The notes under the pieces were generated by a model. The model saw only the letters and a list, made by a program, of their open reading frames with translations, made no database searches and was not told the DNA's origin. A stretch of DNA of 64,000 nucleotides, taken from assembly GCA_023678885.1 (NCBI GenBank), contig CM043000.1, forward strand, positions 20,382,729 to 20,446,728, read 5' to 3'. The position numbers and the translations under genes are program-made. The stretch comes from Pogostemon cablin (lineage: Eukaryota > Streptophyta > Magnoliopsida > Lamiales > Lamiaceae). Below, piece after piece: positions 33,760 through 47,146 of the stretch. The first letter of the stretch is position 1, and every line of letters starts with the position of its first letter.

Positions 33760-34959
33760 AATTTTAGAGTATGTTTAGCAATTTGGGATGTGAATAACCA
33801 TCCAATTCAATTTTTATTTTATTTTTTTCCATTTTAAAGGGCCTGCTTAATCAAATTTTGTGATTGGGCTTAGACAAAAAACTCTATCAACATTGGGCTC
33901 GGTCATATTTGGTTTGGAGTACGCCTTTGGTTGAACTATCTACATCACTCATCCACTCCATGTGGTATTTGGTTCATATTATGTTAATAGGTGAGTTAAC
34001 AAAGCTTGTAAATTTAATTAACAAAGTGATATTAAAATTTCCTTAAAATTTCATTACTTTCAAGGGATATTGTCAAGTACCTCCCCCTTGCCTTTAACTA
34101 TAAGCCCACGTAAAGGTAATTACTGTGTAAACTACTTTTAAGAATATTAAGTTGTGTTAATTAGTTAAATGCATCTGTGTATACATGATTTGATTTGTAT
34201 ATTTGTTCACACAATTCTAACAATTACTCCATCTGTCAGGTTTAAAGTCCTCTTTGCTTTATACTTAAGAAGTAATATTATTTAATGTGGGTAGATTTAT
34301 CAGTTGTACGGGTCCATATTTTAATTGTATTAGTGGATGTGTGTGGGCTCCTATATGCATAAAAGAGGAAATGAGACTCTTTGTAGCGGACGACTAAAAC
34401 AAAAAAAAACTCTTTAAAACGGACAAAAGGAGTATTAAGTTATAATTTAGGGATTAAAATTTGCGTATTATTTAGAGGCTAAAACTTGCTTGTCTCCAAA
34501 CACACAGGGCACTTTCCAAATTTTATATAAACACTTATTAACTTTATTTTCTAATAAAAAAGTAATATTTTTGATTAAAATTTTATACTATTCATATTTT
34601 AGTTGATTTTTTCAATGAAAAAATTATACCCTCGGTCCCAGGAATAAGTTCATGTATATGGTGACATTTTTGTAATATTGTAGAATTGTAAGGATTATTG
34701 ATTGATATTGTGTAATGTTTTCATTTTTAGAAAGTGAAAATATTCTTGAGACGAATCAGAATGGAAAGTGTGAATGTATTCTTCGGAAGAGAAAGTACTA
34801 ACTAATTAAAGTTCCTTTAACACAAAATATTATACCCTCATACACCGAAAAGTACAAGAAATCTACACTTATTAGATGGCTTAAAATTTTGAAGGAAATA
34901 AAAGTGGAAGCGCGACTGAAGTAATGAATTTTGATTCTCACTAATCCGTTCTCTAGACC

Positions 34960-34999
<40 letters not shown>

Positions 35000-35976
35000 T
35001 TATTTGTTTTTAGAAAGAGTACTCCATAAAATTGACATTTATGTATATTAGATAGATTTCAAATAATATTAATGATTTTTTTTTAAAGTTATTTTCTAGC
35101 GTAACTAGAAACTGAGTGCACAAGGATACCCAAAAGAATCATAGTATATCTTATTCTAAAAAAAGACTCGATAATTATTATTATTATGTAATTAACACTA
35201 AATTAAAATTATTACCCACAAAAAAATTACAATAAATTTAACTAAAATATTAGTTTCCCTTCATAAGAGTAATGATTCATCAGTTTAAAAGTTAGATTTT
35301 TCGTATACTAAAGAGACAAAAAAATTATTAGTTTATCTTATAATATTATGCATCCATTAGTACGAATCATACTATTAATTTTTTAAATTGAACATATTCA
35401 GTGAAATATTAAGTGTTAAAAAGTACTTATTTATCGTTAACTAATATTTCAAATTTAAAAATCAAGAACATAAATTTTTTGAAATAATATATATTTAAAA
35501 GAAATAAGATTTTTAATTAAAATCGTTGAATATCAGCATTCACTGATTGGCAAATAAAAATGGATATCAACAAAACATTGTTCAGTGATTAATTTATATT
35601 TTGCATACAATGTAATAGAGTGAAATATGAGACAAATTGCTAGAAGAAACTTTTAAATCTCTCAAGGACTAGAAGTATGATATCTTCAAAAATAAGATTT
35701 TTCTTTTTTTGAAAAAAGATGCTTGATTTAACTTAAAAAAAGGTATTGTGTTTTGGATTGAATTGAATCTAGGTATACAGCTATAATTCCAAAGATTCAA
35801 TTACACAGAAAACTTTCCAAAGTACTGTAAAATTATTGAAAGTTCTCCTGGCGTACTATAATAAGAGTTTGAATTAGTTTACTATTAATCAGGGCGTATA
35901 ATAAACTCTCATAATCCCCCTTATTTATGTACTCAAAAGACAATTACACACTCAAATTTTTAAAACCTTAAGAACA
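33760..35976. other. Intergenic with MITE remnants
   Basis: AT-rich spacer containing one clear Stowaway MITE (listed separately), a probable decayed one at about 34,628-34,800 (ends CCCTCGGTCCCAGGAATAAG and AAGAGAAAGTA) and a TA run near 34,962-34,995. No gene. Confidence 0.45.
34227..34432. mobile_element. Stowaway-type MITE
   Basis: A 206-bp element with ends CTCCATCTGTCAGGTTTAAA and the complement of TTTAAAACGGACAAAAGGAG, flanked by TA at 34,225-34,226 and 34,433-34,434. Its interior resembles the element at 17,364-17,589. Confidence 0.75.
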
Positions 35977-36243
35977 TATATTAAAAGGGTTAATTGCAAA
36001 ATAAACCATGGACTTTACTCCTATTGCAAATTAATCCTCACTTGAGAAATTGCAAAAAAACCCACAACCTTTAAGTATTGTTGCAAAACACACCCAATTT
36101 CTAATTAAAAGTATGATTTTTTTTGGATTTTTTTGCAACAATACCTAAAGATGGTGGTATTTTTTGCAATTTCTCAAAAATAAGGATTAATTTGCAATAT
36201 GAGTAAAGTTCGTGGTTTTTTTTGCAATTAACCCTATATTAAA
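35977..36243. mobile_element. Foldback MITE of Mutator type
   Basis: The element at 35,986-36,234 is almost entirely two inverted arms of about 110 bp each, beginning GGGTTAATTGCAAAATAAAC and its counterpart GGGTTAATTGCAAAAAAAAC. It is flanked by a 9-bp duplication TATATTAAA (35,977-35,985 and 36,235-36,243). Transcribed, it would fold into a long hairpin. A diverged relative with GGGTTAGTTG ends is at 49,216-49,513. Confidence 0.82.
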
Positions 36244-38337
36244 TCCTAAGAATATAATAGGGTATAAACCATTAGGGTGCAAAGAGTTCTGAGTTAGTCT
36301 TCCCATTCATAGAAATTCAAGTAAACAAATTTATAAAGACCTCGATGTTTGACAAAGATTTGTTCTCAATCCTATAAGTGAAATAGCAAGCAAGATCTTC
36401 AGTAATACAGACAAATGGAAACTTAATGAAGAGATTAAAGCACTTGATTTCCAATAAATAACAATGTCTATCCAAAAGAAGCACTAGTTGTGTAAGAATC
36501 TGAAACACTAGCATGAACATTGTTGGCAGTTTTCCATAAAAAAAAACTCGTTTCGAATTGAACATACATTGAAGAATTCAGTAATGTTAAGAATTCACTA
36601 GAGAAAAGGTTCAAAACAGTGACAGTTAAGAATATAACTTCATAAATAATAACGCATTTTCATGATCTACTAGGCTCTATAAATAATAATGCAAATTAGA
36701 TTCCATATACACAGTTTTTTTCCCAATTGACCCCCCAGACACATTGATCCTTTTTTCAGTTTTGCACGAATTATTTATGAATGCAAAACCTTTGTATTAT
36801 CAAGTCCACTATATTAATGTCATGATCATCACTATATTCCACAGATGTCAACTTCAATTAAGTACATAAAAAAACTGAGAAAAATACGAGGAAAAATTTA
36901 TGCGCCTCATTACCAAATCAAAATTAAGATTTGAAGGATTAACCAATAAGAACAAGAACAAATTCCTAGACTTAAAAACACATAACAGGACATGAACCAG
37001 TATGAAAGTAAACTGAAACAAATTCCTAGTTTCCATGAATTCTTTTTTCTATCAAACCAAATTCCAAAAATACCCTTAATTACTCTCATTAATCTTTCAC
37101 AGACACTGATCCACAGAATAGCATATGATAATGCATTGTGAAAAACTCTTTTCAGTAAATGGTTTAAATCAAATCATGCATTTGCAAGCTTTTACTAGTG
37201 TATAATATAAAAGTACAAATTTTGTGTTAGGAATTTAAAAATTTTAAGCACAACATCAAGCCTTCTACGTAAGTTGGTATTTTGTCATATATACTGTGGG
37301 TCAATGACTTGATTGAGATGCTGCTACTAGACAAGATAATTTAGAGATCTAATATTCCTTCATATTGTATGCAATGAAATTTGATGGAAAAACAAGGATA
37401 TCAACCTTTAAAATTTACAATAATCAATTTAGAGAGTACTGAAGTGTGAATTCAATATAAAGAATTTCATTCGAATTAGAAGATTCATAAAGTGGATCAA
37501 CAATACAGAAGTGAAGAATACTGACAACATTTGGTGAAATACTTCTCTACCATACAGGTCATAACTCATAATGCAAGATTTCATATGCATACAGCCAGAA
37601 AAAAAAAAAAACTACCAACACATTTCTTTTCTGTCATACGTTCTTACATTCACTTTGTAAAAATCACCGTTAAACTTATTATTATAAGTAGTAGTTGTTT
37701 ATCAATCCATCCCTGAACCAAAAACCTCATTAGGATTTTTTAAGTGTTTTTTCATTCACGCTTTCCTTAGAAATTCACACAATACTCTCACATTTTGATT
37801 CGTAAGTCATCAAAATTGAAGTATGACGATTGTCGAAAGATTTCACAAGAAACTTAATACTCTTAGAAAGAGTCATCATCTCAGGATGATACTAAAAATA
37901 GCTATCCAAAATAAGACACCCATCAATTCTATAATATGTATATGTACACACACACACATTAAATAATTCAGCATCCAAGATTAAATGAAATGATAGCAAA
38001 GAATAACTTACATGTTATACCCTTAATTAAGTTTAGAAGATTCAATACCATATCAAAAAAGCAAAGTATATAAGTATGTTGTTTCTAATTAATTAAAGCG
38101 ACTAAAACATAAAAAATCCTCCTTGATCATAATTATTGGTAAGTAACTCACAACGACAATTTACCATGATAAGTAAAGAAATTATCATAACCAAAAATTG
38201 TGAATTTCTTCAACGAATCACTTCGTCAAGTCCAATAATAGTCTTCACTACTTTTGGATGAGTTACAATCATATGATTGTGAGGCTAGTGTCCTGTATTG
38301 AATATATTACTTGAAGGTTTTCATTACACCAAATATC
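36244..38337. other. Intergenic, no gene supported
   Basis: AT-rich. Minus-strand open frames at 36,317-36,565 and 36,854-37,036 have no recognisable domain and no supporting splice structure. A (CA)n run lies near 37,948. Confidence 0.4.
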
Positions 38338-38770
38338 AGTCTTAGTTTCATTGTCCATATATCTATTCAGGTTAACAAAAAATGTTGGCATGATACGATT
38401 ATGACGCATTTGGAGTGCGAACTTATGAGAGGTAACATAGTTTTCAGCAAACTCATTCCCAACTTTAAGATTAAAAATATCCGTGGGTTCTCCACTTCGC
38501 TTGTCAGATCAAACGAGTATGTTACATTAGCAGTTCTCAATTTTTTTTCACGTGGATATGAGAACTGCTAATGTAAGATACTCGTTTGATCCTGACAAGC
38601 AAAGTGGCAAAGTGGAGGACTCACGGATATTTTGAATCTTAAAGTTGGGATTGAATTTGCTGAAAACTATGTTACCTCATAAGTTTGCACTGCAAATGCG
38701 TCATAAGCGTATCATGCCAACGTTTTTTATTTGATCTAAATAGATACATTAGACAATGAAACTAAGACTT
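38338..38770. repeat. Long inverted repeat (hairpin) with arms of about 205 bp and a 19-nt loop
   Basis: The left arm 38,338-38,539 and right arm 38,559-38,770 are reverse complements over their whole length, with roughly nine in ten positions matching and a few short indels. The largest indel is a small duplication in the right arm around GCCACTTTGCTTGTC. The loop is 38,540-38,558. The arms are less AT-rich than the flanks and their coding-like stretches suggest duplicated gene or transposon sequence. No clear target duplication was found at the outer ends. RNA from either strand would form a perfect-enough duplex for Dicer-like enzymes. Confidence 0.88.
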
Positions 38771-41104
38771 GTATTTCTTTGGATCCTAAGGATACGTACA
38801 TATCAAAAACCTTAAAATCAAGCCTGTGGAGATATATTCCATGAAGGACACTCAGTCTCACAAACATATGTTCTAACCCTATCTGAAGGTAAAGTGTCGT
38901 CATAGGATATCACTAAAATAAAGAAAGGAGAATTTTGATATTGTAGTTGCTTTAAAGCCCATATTTGAAAGATTTGTTCTGCTTACGATATGAAGAAGAA
39001 ACCTCTAAATCAAATTAAGGATAATAGCATGTAATTTTTTTGTTATCATTCTATTTAATCATGTTAAATCAATTTTGCATGATGAATTATTAATATTAAT
39101 GTTTGTTGAATCATATGTTTTGTTGGTTGAACTAACTACGAGTGTGCTAATCTGATTAACTATTTTGAGTATCATCAAACGACGATGACTCATTCTGAGA
39201 GAATTCAATTTCTTGTAGAGTGTAAACTCTTTCAACAAGAGGTATGGTTTATAATTTCAATATCCTACGAATCAAAGAATATGATGTGCAATTTTTTAGA
39301 GATAAACGAGAATGGAAAAAAAGATTTGCTTATTCTTTTAAGGTTTTTGGTCCAGTGTTACATAGCATGTATTAAAGGTGCTAATTATATTGACAAGTTT
39401 CATACTAATGGTGATTTTTACAAAGTATACAAAAGTCTAATTAGATGTGCCTTGCAACGCATGTCTGAGAGAAATGTAGTCGGGTAGTCGGCATGTAGGA
39501 AGATTAAGCAAATTAAATATTGATGCAACAATTTATGATTGAGTCATTCAATGAATTTTCTACAAAAAAGCTTTCCAAATCTTGAGTCAAATAGACTCAA
39601 AATTATACAGATTAACCAATATCTTTGAAATGCTCACTTTTAGCATTACCTGATCATATCTATGCTAAAGACTCATGAAATCAAACTTATCCATACATAC
39701 AAACACAACCAACTTAAGTAATCATATTATATGTGTCATTTCTCACCCAATTGATTCCTTGTGAGGACATTGATCATTAATTCAGTCTTGTTCTTCCAAG
39801 CTATCATGCACACAAATGCTGAATCTCTGCATTATCTTAAGCTCTTAACTACTGAATCATGTCCTAATCATATAATAGTCACAGCCTATTGTCTTCTACA
39901 TATATTATCACCAATATGCCACATAAAATATAGAATCCAATAAGCCTAAAACAGCTACCAAATAACAGAACTATCAAATACTTATGAGAAACTAACTGCC
40001 TAACATATAATACTAATTAAAAGGGACTTTCAGCTTCATTCCATTTTCTATCATCTCAAGAAATCATAGGAATCAGCTCACAAAGGTACTACTCTACTAA
40101 ACAAGCCTGACAGTCCAAGAACCTCAGAATTTCATGTTCTTTAAGAATTGGCCAAGTAGAAATTTATTGCTAAAGAAACAGAGTAGCAGAAGAGCAAGAA
40201 AGAAATGATCTCTTACAGGAACTGAAACTAGATGATCAGGCCTCTTCCCCAGTTTAAAAGGAATATAATTTTAGTTATCATCATTCTCATATGAAAATTC
40301 CCCTGCAAATTATATTTAAAAAAAGAAAAAAAATAAAGAAGAACAAGAAATTATAAGAGAAAATATAAACTGCAACGTTGTGTACCAGAATTCAAGTACC
40401 ATCCATCCTGAAGGATGGTGCCAAAGATTATACTGTTGCAGAGATAGTGTATACTTTTGCTTTTTTAGGGATTCTTTTCATGCATTGGTTAGCCTGAAAT
40501 ACAGATCTATGTAGGCATCAGAATTTTGTACAGAAATACCAGAAATTATAGAAAATTAAAGTAGACAGACACAACATCAGTCGAAAAGGTATACTCTTAT
40601 GTATCTCCTCTCAAAAGGTTCAAACCCTAACATATCTTCCAGTGATATGAGAGAGGGATGTTTAAAAGAGTAGAAATCAAGATGAAAACCCTAATCAAAT
40701 AGAGATAACCTGTTGGAAACAAAATCATGAAGCGTGGATTTCCGATCTCCGCCGCCAATCGCACTGCATTCACATCAAACTTCCCCCATTCTTTTTAAGA
40801 TTCTGACGAGAAGTTGCCCTTATAAAATCTCCCAAAGCAGTGACGTTTCTTTTGATTGGGCCGACCTAATTTTTTGTTTCTTGAATTGCTGCTAAATCGA
40901 AAAGGGCTTATTCATGATCTATTGGGCTCATCTACAAATGCTCAAGGCCCATATTTGTTGTATGCTTTCATAAAATAAAATTCTTAAAGATAGGTTTTCG
41001 TAAAACTGATTGCCCTTGTGCTATTTTAATATAGGGGTACTGTCGATATATGTGAGACGAAAAAAAGTAATTAAAAACACCTAAGATTTTAATAAAAAAT
41101 TAAT
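38771..41104. other. Intergenic with gene-like fragments of unknown origin
   Basis: A 100-codon plus-strand frame at 39,185-39,487 (starts MTHSERIQFLVECKLFQQEV) is longer than chance would usually give here but has no domain that I can name; it could be a decayed transposase or host fragment. Near 40,690-40,800 a short GC-richer block on the minus strand ends in a plausible splice donor, but no downstream exon was found. Confidence 0.4.
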
Positions 41105-43040
41105 GGGGACAACTATTTACACCCCAATTTTACTAAAGATATCTCAATATCTAGACATACCCCAATATTATTTAATGAAAATTTACTCCATTACTGTGTT
41201 TACCACTTTTATGACAATTATATCCCCTAATTTAAACAGTGCATAATTAAACTTACAAACTTGTACTCTCCATGCCAACGAAGAATGCAGGGAAGAAATG
41301 AAAGAGCTCGCTCAATGAACACCTTCGATCTACCTCAAAATTTAATCAAATATTATGTTTGGACAAGGTAAGGAGTTTTATTTCCTTTTCTTCTTTTTTT
41401 TTATGTAATTTCAACGATTCTAAGTTTTAGCTTGATTTGAAATTGAAGTTGTTTAAGTATATTTTTTACATAGGCTCTGTTGAGATTTTGTTGCCGTTGA
41501 ATGATTTGGAGTAATTTGTTTGAATTAGGATCAATTGGGTAGGATTGGAGTAATTTGTTTGGATTAAGATCTGTTGGTAGGACTGGCAATTCGCGGCGTA
41601 AGAGCATGTGGTTGAATTTTTGTTCTGTTCGGCTGTGTTAACCGAACAGATACAATGGTGTTCAAATATTACAGTAGACTCATTATTGGCTAGAACAGCG
41701 GAACAAAACTGATATTCGCATTGAGCTTTGGGTTGAATTTTACAATTTCAATATTTGATGACATTGGTTGAGATGATCCATTCTTGATAGTTGATTTTTA
41801 TTTTTTTTTAATGAAAATCCTTAAACGACTCTTATCAAAACTTCATGGATTAGGTTTATTGGATATGTTGTCATGGAAATTTAAATGCATTCCTTATAGT
41901 GGTAGTAAACTCTGTTTGTATGTGTGCGATTCTATGTTATACCAATTTTTCTTTCTTAGATAAGTAAAATTTGGTCTTAGATTTGTCGCTACTTTGTTGA
42001 AAATCTCTACTTTTACTTAAAACATAATGATGAATATCATTCTGTATTTCTCTAATTGCATATAAGTTCCATAAAGATTACATAAAATAGAGTTTGTTTC
42101 CACTTATTTTGCCCATAATCAAAAATTAATTCATTGAAATCATTGAAAGATGACCCAAGAACAGTTTTTATTACTGTAGTGGAGGATGAATCAGATGAAA
42201 ATCCAAAGGAATGTTGAGTGTTCTAAAGGTGGCTGTCTTTGAAAATCGTGGTTATAGTAATAGCTCCTAGATTCACTAATTTTAAGGTCATGCACTTGAT
42301 ATAAGACCCTAATGTTCTAACACTGCATGTTTTGCTCTAATTAACAGGTTTCGATTCAGAAAGTGTAGATGAAACATATATGAGCATTCGTGTCAACAAA
42401 ATTTCTTGAAGGTCACAGAGGAGGCTTGAAGTGGTAATGATTGTCACAATGAATAATGAGGAACGTTTGACTGTTGCACGTAGTCAAAGCAAGTAGCCCT
42501 ACCCATTATCCGGAAACGAGGGAATTACATGGATTTGTTGAAGAGGATTAGTTTTCGCGGTATTTTTTGATGTATTCATTTCAAGAACCATGAATAGTGT
42601 GTGTAAGCACACTTAGATGAGATAGAGAATGAATCATTTCTCAGGGTGTGGCTAACAACTTTAGGTTTTGAATTGTTGTTTGGAGATTATTCTCTTGAAT
42701 AATTGGACAGTTGTATTAATTTGTAATATGAAGAAATTCAAATTGAGGTCAGAAACTAAAAATAGTTCATCTTCAAATTCTCACAAGTCACATAATATTA
42801 TGTTGCGCACGTTCGGTTCTAATGAGCGTAAACCGAACTTGAGTTGTTAGGCAGCCACGTTGAATGCGTTTGAGATTTTTGGGGTGTGTTTAGAAATTTT
42901 GGGTAGAAATAGTTAAAATTTTAATTAATAATTTTAATAAGGATAAATATGTCTTATTAGTAAAGGATATTTTTGTCTTGTATATTAATGGGGGACATTT
43001 AGAAAATTTGGGGGTGCGAATAGCCGTCCCCAAAATTAAT
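41096..43040. mobile_element. Mutator-like element with 9-bp target duplication
   Basis: The element at 41,105-43,031 (1,927 bp) is flanked by a perfect 9-bp duplication AAAATTAAT (41,096-41,104 and 43,032-43,040). Ends read GGGGACAACTATTTACACCC on the left and GGGGACGGCTATTCGCACCC (complement of right), similar for about 100 bp inward. No transposase frame. The interior (41,270-42,860) contains short open frames, among them a plus-strand 60-codon frame at 42,668-42,850, and may be captured sequence that I cannot assign. Confidence 0.85.
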
Positions 43041-43609
43041 GCGTGTAACAAAATTTATTTATTTGTTACAATTATTTAGAATTAGGTGTCTAACTATATA
43101 TATTGAAAAAAAATTAATATAATATGTTATTTTGTAGCATATATTTGATATCTAATATATTAAATTTATTATTCTATGTAATTTATTATGATAAACTTAT
43201 ATACAATATTCTTATAATAAAATAATAAATTTATATAATCTTTTTACATGTTATATAGTAATTTAATTTCATTTTAAATACATGACTTTTGATTAATAAC
43301 ACACCATATTCTTATTCTTATATAATTAAAATATACATCATTTAAAAATATAAATTATCTTTAATTAATTTATTAAATACACACTTTATTCATATTCATA
43401 TCTAAGGTGAACTTGAATCGGGGTTTCAAGTCCCGCCACTTGCTCGATCAAATGTCTAAAAGATAGTTTTTCTTTTAAGAAGGCCTAAACAATTCACCCT
43501 CAACGCTTGAAATTTTGTGTTTCATAATTTTCTTTTTTCCTTTTATAATGTACTCCTATAATCTACAATTGACATTCATATGCATCAAATTAATCCTATA
43601 TTTGTTTAA
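43041..43609. other. Intergenic spacer
   Basis: AT-rich. A stretch at about 43,409-43,470 (GGGTTTCAAGTCCCGCC) resembles a tRNA T-arm/B-box and could be part of a tRNA-derived SINE, but no cloverleaf can be completed. Confidence 0.35.
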
Positions 43610-44339
43610 GGGAGTCGCTATTCGTACCCCCGAAAATACTAGACATACCCCATTTTCATAATATACCCCAATATTTTAATAGTATGTATATAAATATTAC
43701 TAAACGCACCCCACTAAAGACTATTATACCCTCTTCTCTTTATCTTTATTTTTCTCATAAAAAAAAATCTATCTCAATATCAAATCACACGGCCATCTTC
43801 CTCTAAAACAAACAGAACCATATGAATATGTGACCCTCCAGACGACAATCATCAAATGAAGACAGTGGAGCAATGGGGCAGGTGCACTACTTTTGGTCAC
43901 AGGGTCTGCTTCTCCTCCAAACTCATAAGGAAAAGAGTCAAGGCCAACCGTACGTAGGAAGAAGTTCTTCAAGTGCAATGGAGGCCTCTTATCACTTTTG
44001 CTCAGCAGTCCACCAGGAGTTGATTCCAATTTAATGGTGAAATCCTAGGAGTTGATTCCAATTTAATGGTGAAATCCTAGTTTTTTTACACAAATCCCAA
44101 ATTAGGGTTTTATTTTCTTATCAAGTGATGAACGAATCTATATCAAGATCAAGGTGATACAATTAGGGCATTTTGCTAAACCCTAGCCATAGAAATTGGG
44201 ATATGAAAAAAAGGATTTATTTTCAATTAATTTTAATCATATAATTTAGAGGGGTTTTTATGTCTTATTAAAAGGATATTTTAGTACTTAATATAATGGG
44301 GTCCGTTAAGTAATTGTGGGGGTGTAAATAGTCATCCCC
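43610..44339. mobile_element. Related Mutator-like element with gene-like interior
   Basis: About 730 bp. Ends GGGAGTCGCTATTCGTACCC and GGGGATGACTATTTACACCC (complement of right) are close to those of the element at 41,105-43,031, so the two are one family. No clear 9-bp duplication remains. The interior at about 43,769-44,029 on the minus strand has an 86-codon open frame of higher GC content (starts MESTPGGLLSKSDKRPPLHL), probably captured from a host gene that I do not recognise. A unit of about 32 bp (GGAGTTGATTCCAATTTAAT...) is tandemly repeated at 44,015-44,080. Confidence 0.65.
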
Positions 44340-47146
44340 TTCTTATAGTGATAATTTAATATTATAAATCTTTATTTTTATATTCATTCTCCTTATCAAG
44401 TACTAATTTGAGGACATTCATTTTATTAATTTGTGAATGTCAGTTGTAGCTTTAACTTCTTTGGTAAACTAATGTATATAAGCAGAAATCTTCAGAGCTA
44501 CTATAAAAAAAAATTAGGAGATAGAATAATTTCTTAGAAATTAATTAAAGCAACTAAATGTATAAGGCAAAGCCTTCAAATTCACCTCAAATACAACATA
44601 ATTTGAATTTTTCCCATTTCATATTAAGGCAAACATTTGTGTGAAATCGTCTTATTGGAAGACGGATAAAAAGTTATAATATTTTAATAAATAGTGATAT
44701 TTAAATGAACGAAAAGTGATAATTTATTATCATGAATAATTTATATTATAAATAAAAAGTAACAACATTCTAATGAAAAGTGATACTCTTTTTTATAAAA
44801 AAGAATAACTATTTAAAAACATAAATGCAGGTGATTTTAACGAGAGTATTGTTGGGCCTATGAGCTAATTTGTGGCACAACTGCTAGTTTCCATTTTTTT
44901 TTTCTAGTGGGCTTGGTTTTATAATTATGAATAGTAGCAATTGTCTCTTATCTCTCTAATCTTTATCGAACCTCACTCTTTCTCTCTTAATTTCTTGTTG
45001 TTTTTTTATGGAGGGAGGGTTTAACATTTTCTTTTTGGCGGAGATCCGGTTTCAATATATAAGGGTCTCCAACCCTATCTTATCGTCACCATGAAATACA
45101 GAGTCTAGTAAATATTTAATTGTATTTCTTCATGGGTTCTTTCTGTTACCACTGTGTTAATTATCATCAGTTCTTTTGTGAATCAAACATAAGAAAAGTT
45201 TAAGCATCCACTCATCTCCGACAACGTGTCCAAGATCGCGATATCTAACAATATTAATCCAAATATTTTAAAGAAAACTAGTGATATTCTTTAATCGCCA
45301 CACACTCATGATACAAAAGTTGTTTTCACATATTTATTTTAGTCACTTTTGAAGAATCAGCCACTTTAATTGAATTTAACTATAACTACAATCCAACCAT
45401 AAATATATAAAATATTCACCCAAAATAATTATTTTACTCGATGAAACCTACTTTATAATCTACTGAAGCAATCACCACTTGACACGCTTATAAATTTTAT
45501 AAAATTAAAATTGTACGATCCAATTTCTTTTTTTTGCACGCCTATATCATTGTTGGACCAATCATGCATTTTTATTTATTTTTTATTATTATACAAGAAA
45601 TTACATTGAGATTGAGTTGTTGCAACGTGAGCAATTTTTTTTCCTCGAAAGATAAAGGATATATATAATATTTTAATAAGAATTGATATTATAGGGTAGT
45701 GAATTATATAACTCATAAATAATTTATAATATAAATAAAAAGTAATAATATTTTTAATAAAAAGTGGTAACATCTATAATAAAAAGTGATAACTAATAAA
45801 ATAACTGTAAAATGATCTAATCGTGAAATGGTACACAGTAGGTTAGCTCAACTGACCACTGAATTATTCACTTTAGTGATTGATCCACATTCGATTTTCC
45901 TTTAGAAGGGATTGGTAGACATGCACAATTTAACCGGAACCAGCAAAAATGGTACCGAAACCAAATATATTTTGGTCCGGTTCCAGTTTCTCATTTCGTG
46001 AAACCGAAACCAGCGGTTCTAGTTAAAATCAGCGGTTCCCGGTTTCAAACCGTTGGTTTTTCAATTTTTTTATTTTTACGTTTTTAGGTTGAAAAAAAAA
46101 AGCGAAACTGAAACCTTCCTAGTCCCGGTTCAGTTCTGATTCCACATTTCTGAAAATTGTAATCGGCGATTCCAAATCGATAACCGATATGTATGTTTGG
46201 ATTGGTAAACTAACTTCTGACCATTAATAATTAACATTTAAAAAAAATCTATTCCTTATGAAATAGGGGAAGTGAAACCATCGTCATTAGTCGCAATATT
46301 TTTTACTTATATTTCTTTCCTCTCTTTGTCTCGAAAGATACCAAATCAATGGTTCTCGTTCTTTACACAAAATTTCGAACTATAAATGGTTACATTATGT
46401 TCCAAGAATATATATCCAAAAGAAATCTACTCATAATCTATCACAAATAATTATGTACTTGTACAAAAAGTTGTGAATGAACCACACATATTGATAATTT
46501 TTCTCTCTATAGGCTCACATGTCATACTAATTCACTTACATACTTTATATTAATATATTACTTCTCTAACCTCACTATACATTAGAATATTGTACTCATT
46601 AATTAACATGTAAAAAACAAACGCCCACATTTTAATGGGACGGATGAAGTAATTATTTTTAATTTATTTATCTTTTGAATTGTAGAAAACAATTCAATTT
46701 TGATAGTTATTACTTTTTATTAATCGATTATTAATTTTTCTTATAAAAAGTATATTATCACTCACATAACTTTTTTTTCATATTTAAATAATTCGTATGT
46801 ATAGGTATCATACAAGGACAATAAATAAAGAAGCCTTTTTCTTTACAACATACCTGAGTGAAATTAAAATCACATGATCATCATACATAAAAACATACAT
46901 CCCATAATAAACTAATTCAAAATGACTTGGAAATCATCCATCTTACATTTTAATTAATGGAGTAATTATAAACCCCAAGCCGACAAGGGTATCTCATAAA
47001 AAAACCAAAGCTCCCCCCACCTTGATGATTAGACAAGTAAACAACATTACATTAAACAATAATAATTTGTTTTTGTAGTTAGTTTCAAGATAATTAACAA
47101 AACACCTAATTAAGGGATAAAATTAGCTAGTAGTTTTGGTTAAGTA
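44340..47146. other. Intergenic with MITEs
   Basis: AT-rich spacer. Contains the left part of a GTGAGACGG-family MITE (about 44,636-44,850), AT-rich GTGATA repeat blocks near 45,670-45,800, a possible SINE fragment with a TAGCTCAACTG A-box near 45,843, the hAT MITE listed separately, and a probable Stowaway remnant at about 46,306-46,649 (right end GGGACGGATGAAG then TA). No gene. Confidence 0.45.
45909..46206. mobile_element. hAT-type MITE with perfect 8-bp target duplication
   Basis: The element at 45,917-46,198 (282 bp) is flanked by GGATTGGT on both sides (45,909-45,916 and 46,199-46,206). Ends AGACATGCACA and AAACATACATA (complement of right) are imperfect inverted repeats. The interior is dense in AACCGG, CCGGTT and ACCGAAACC blocks typical of this plant hAT family. 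Confidence 0.82.

Noticed and set aside
43409..43470. Possible tRNA or SINE
   Set aside because: Only a T-arm-like stretch is present; no acceptor stem, D-arm or anticodon loop can be assembled.
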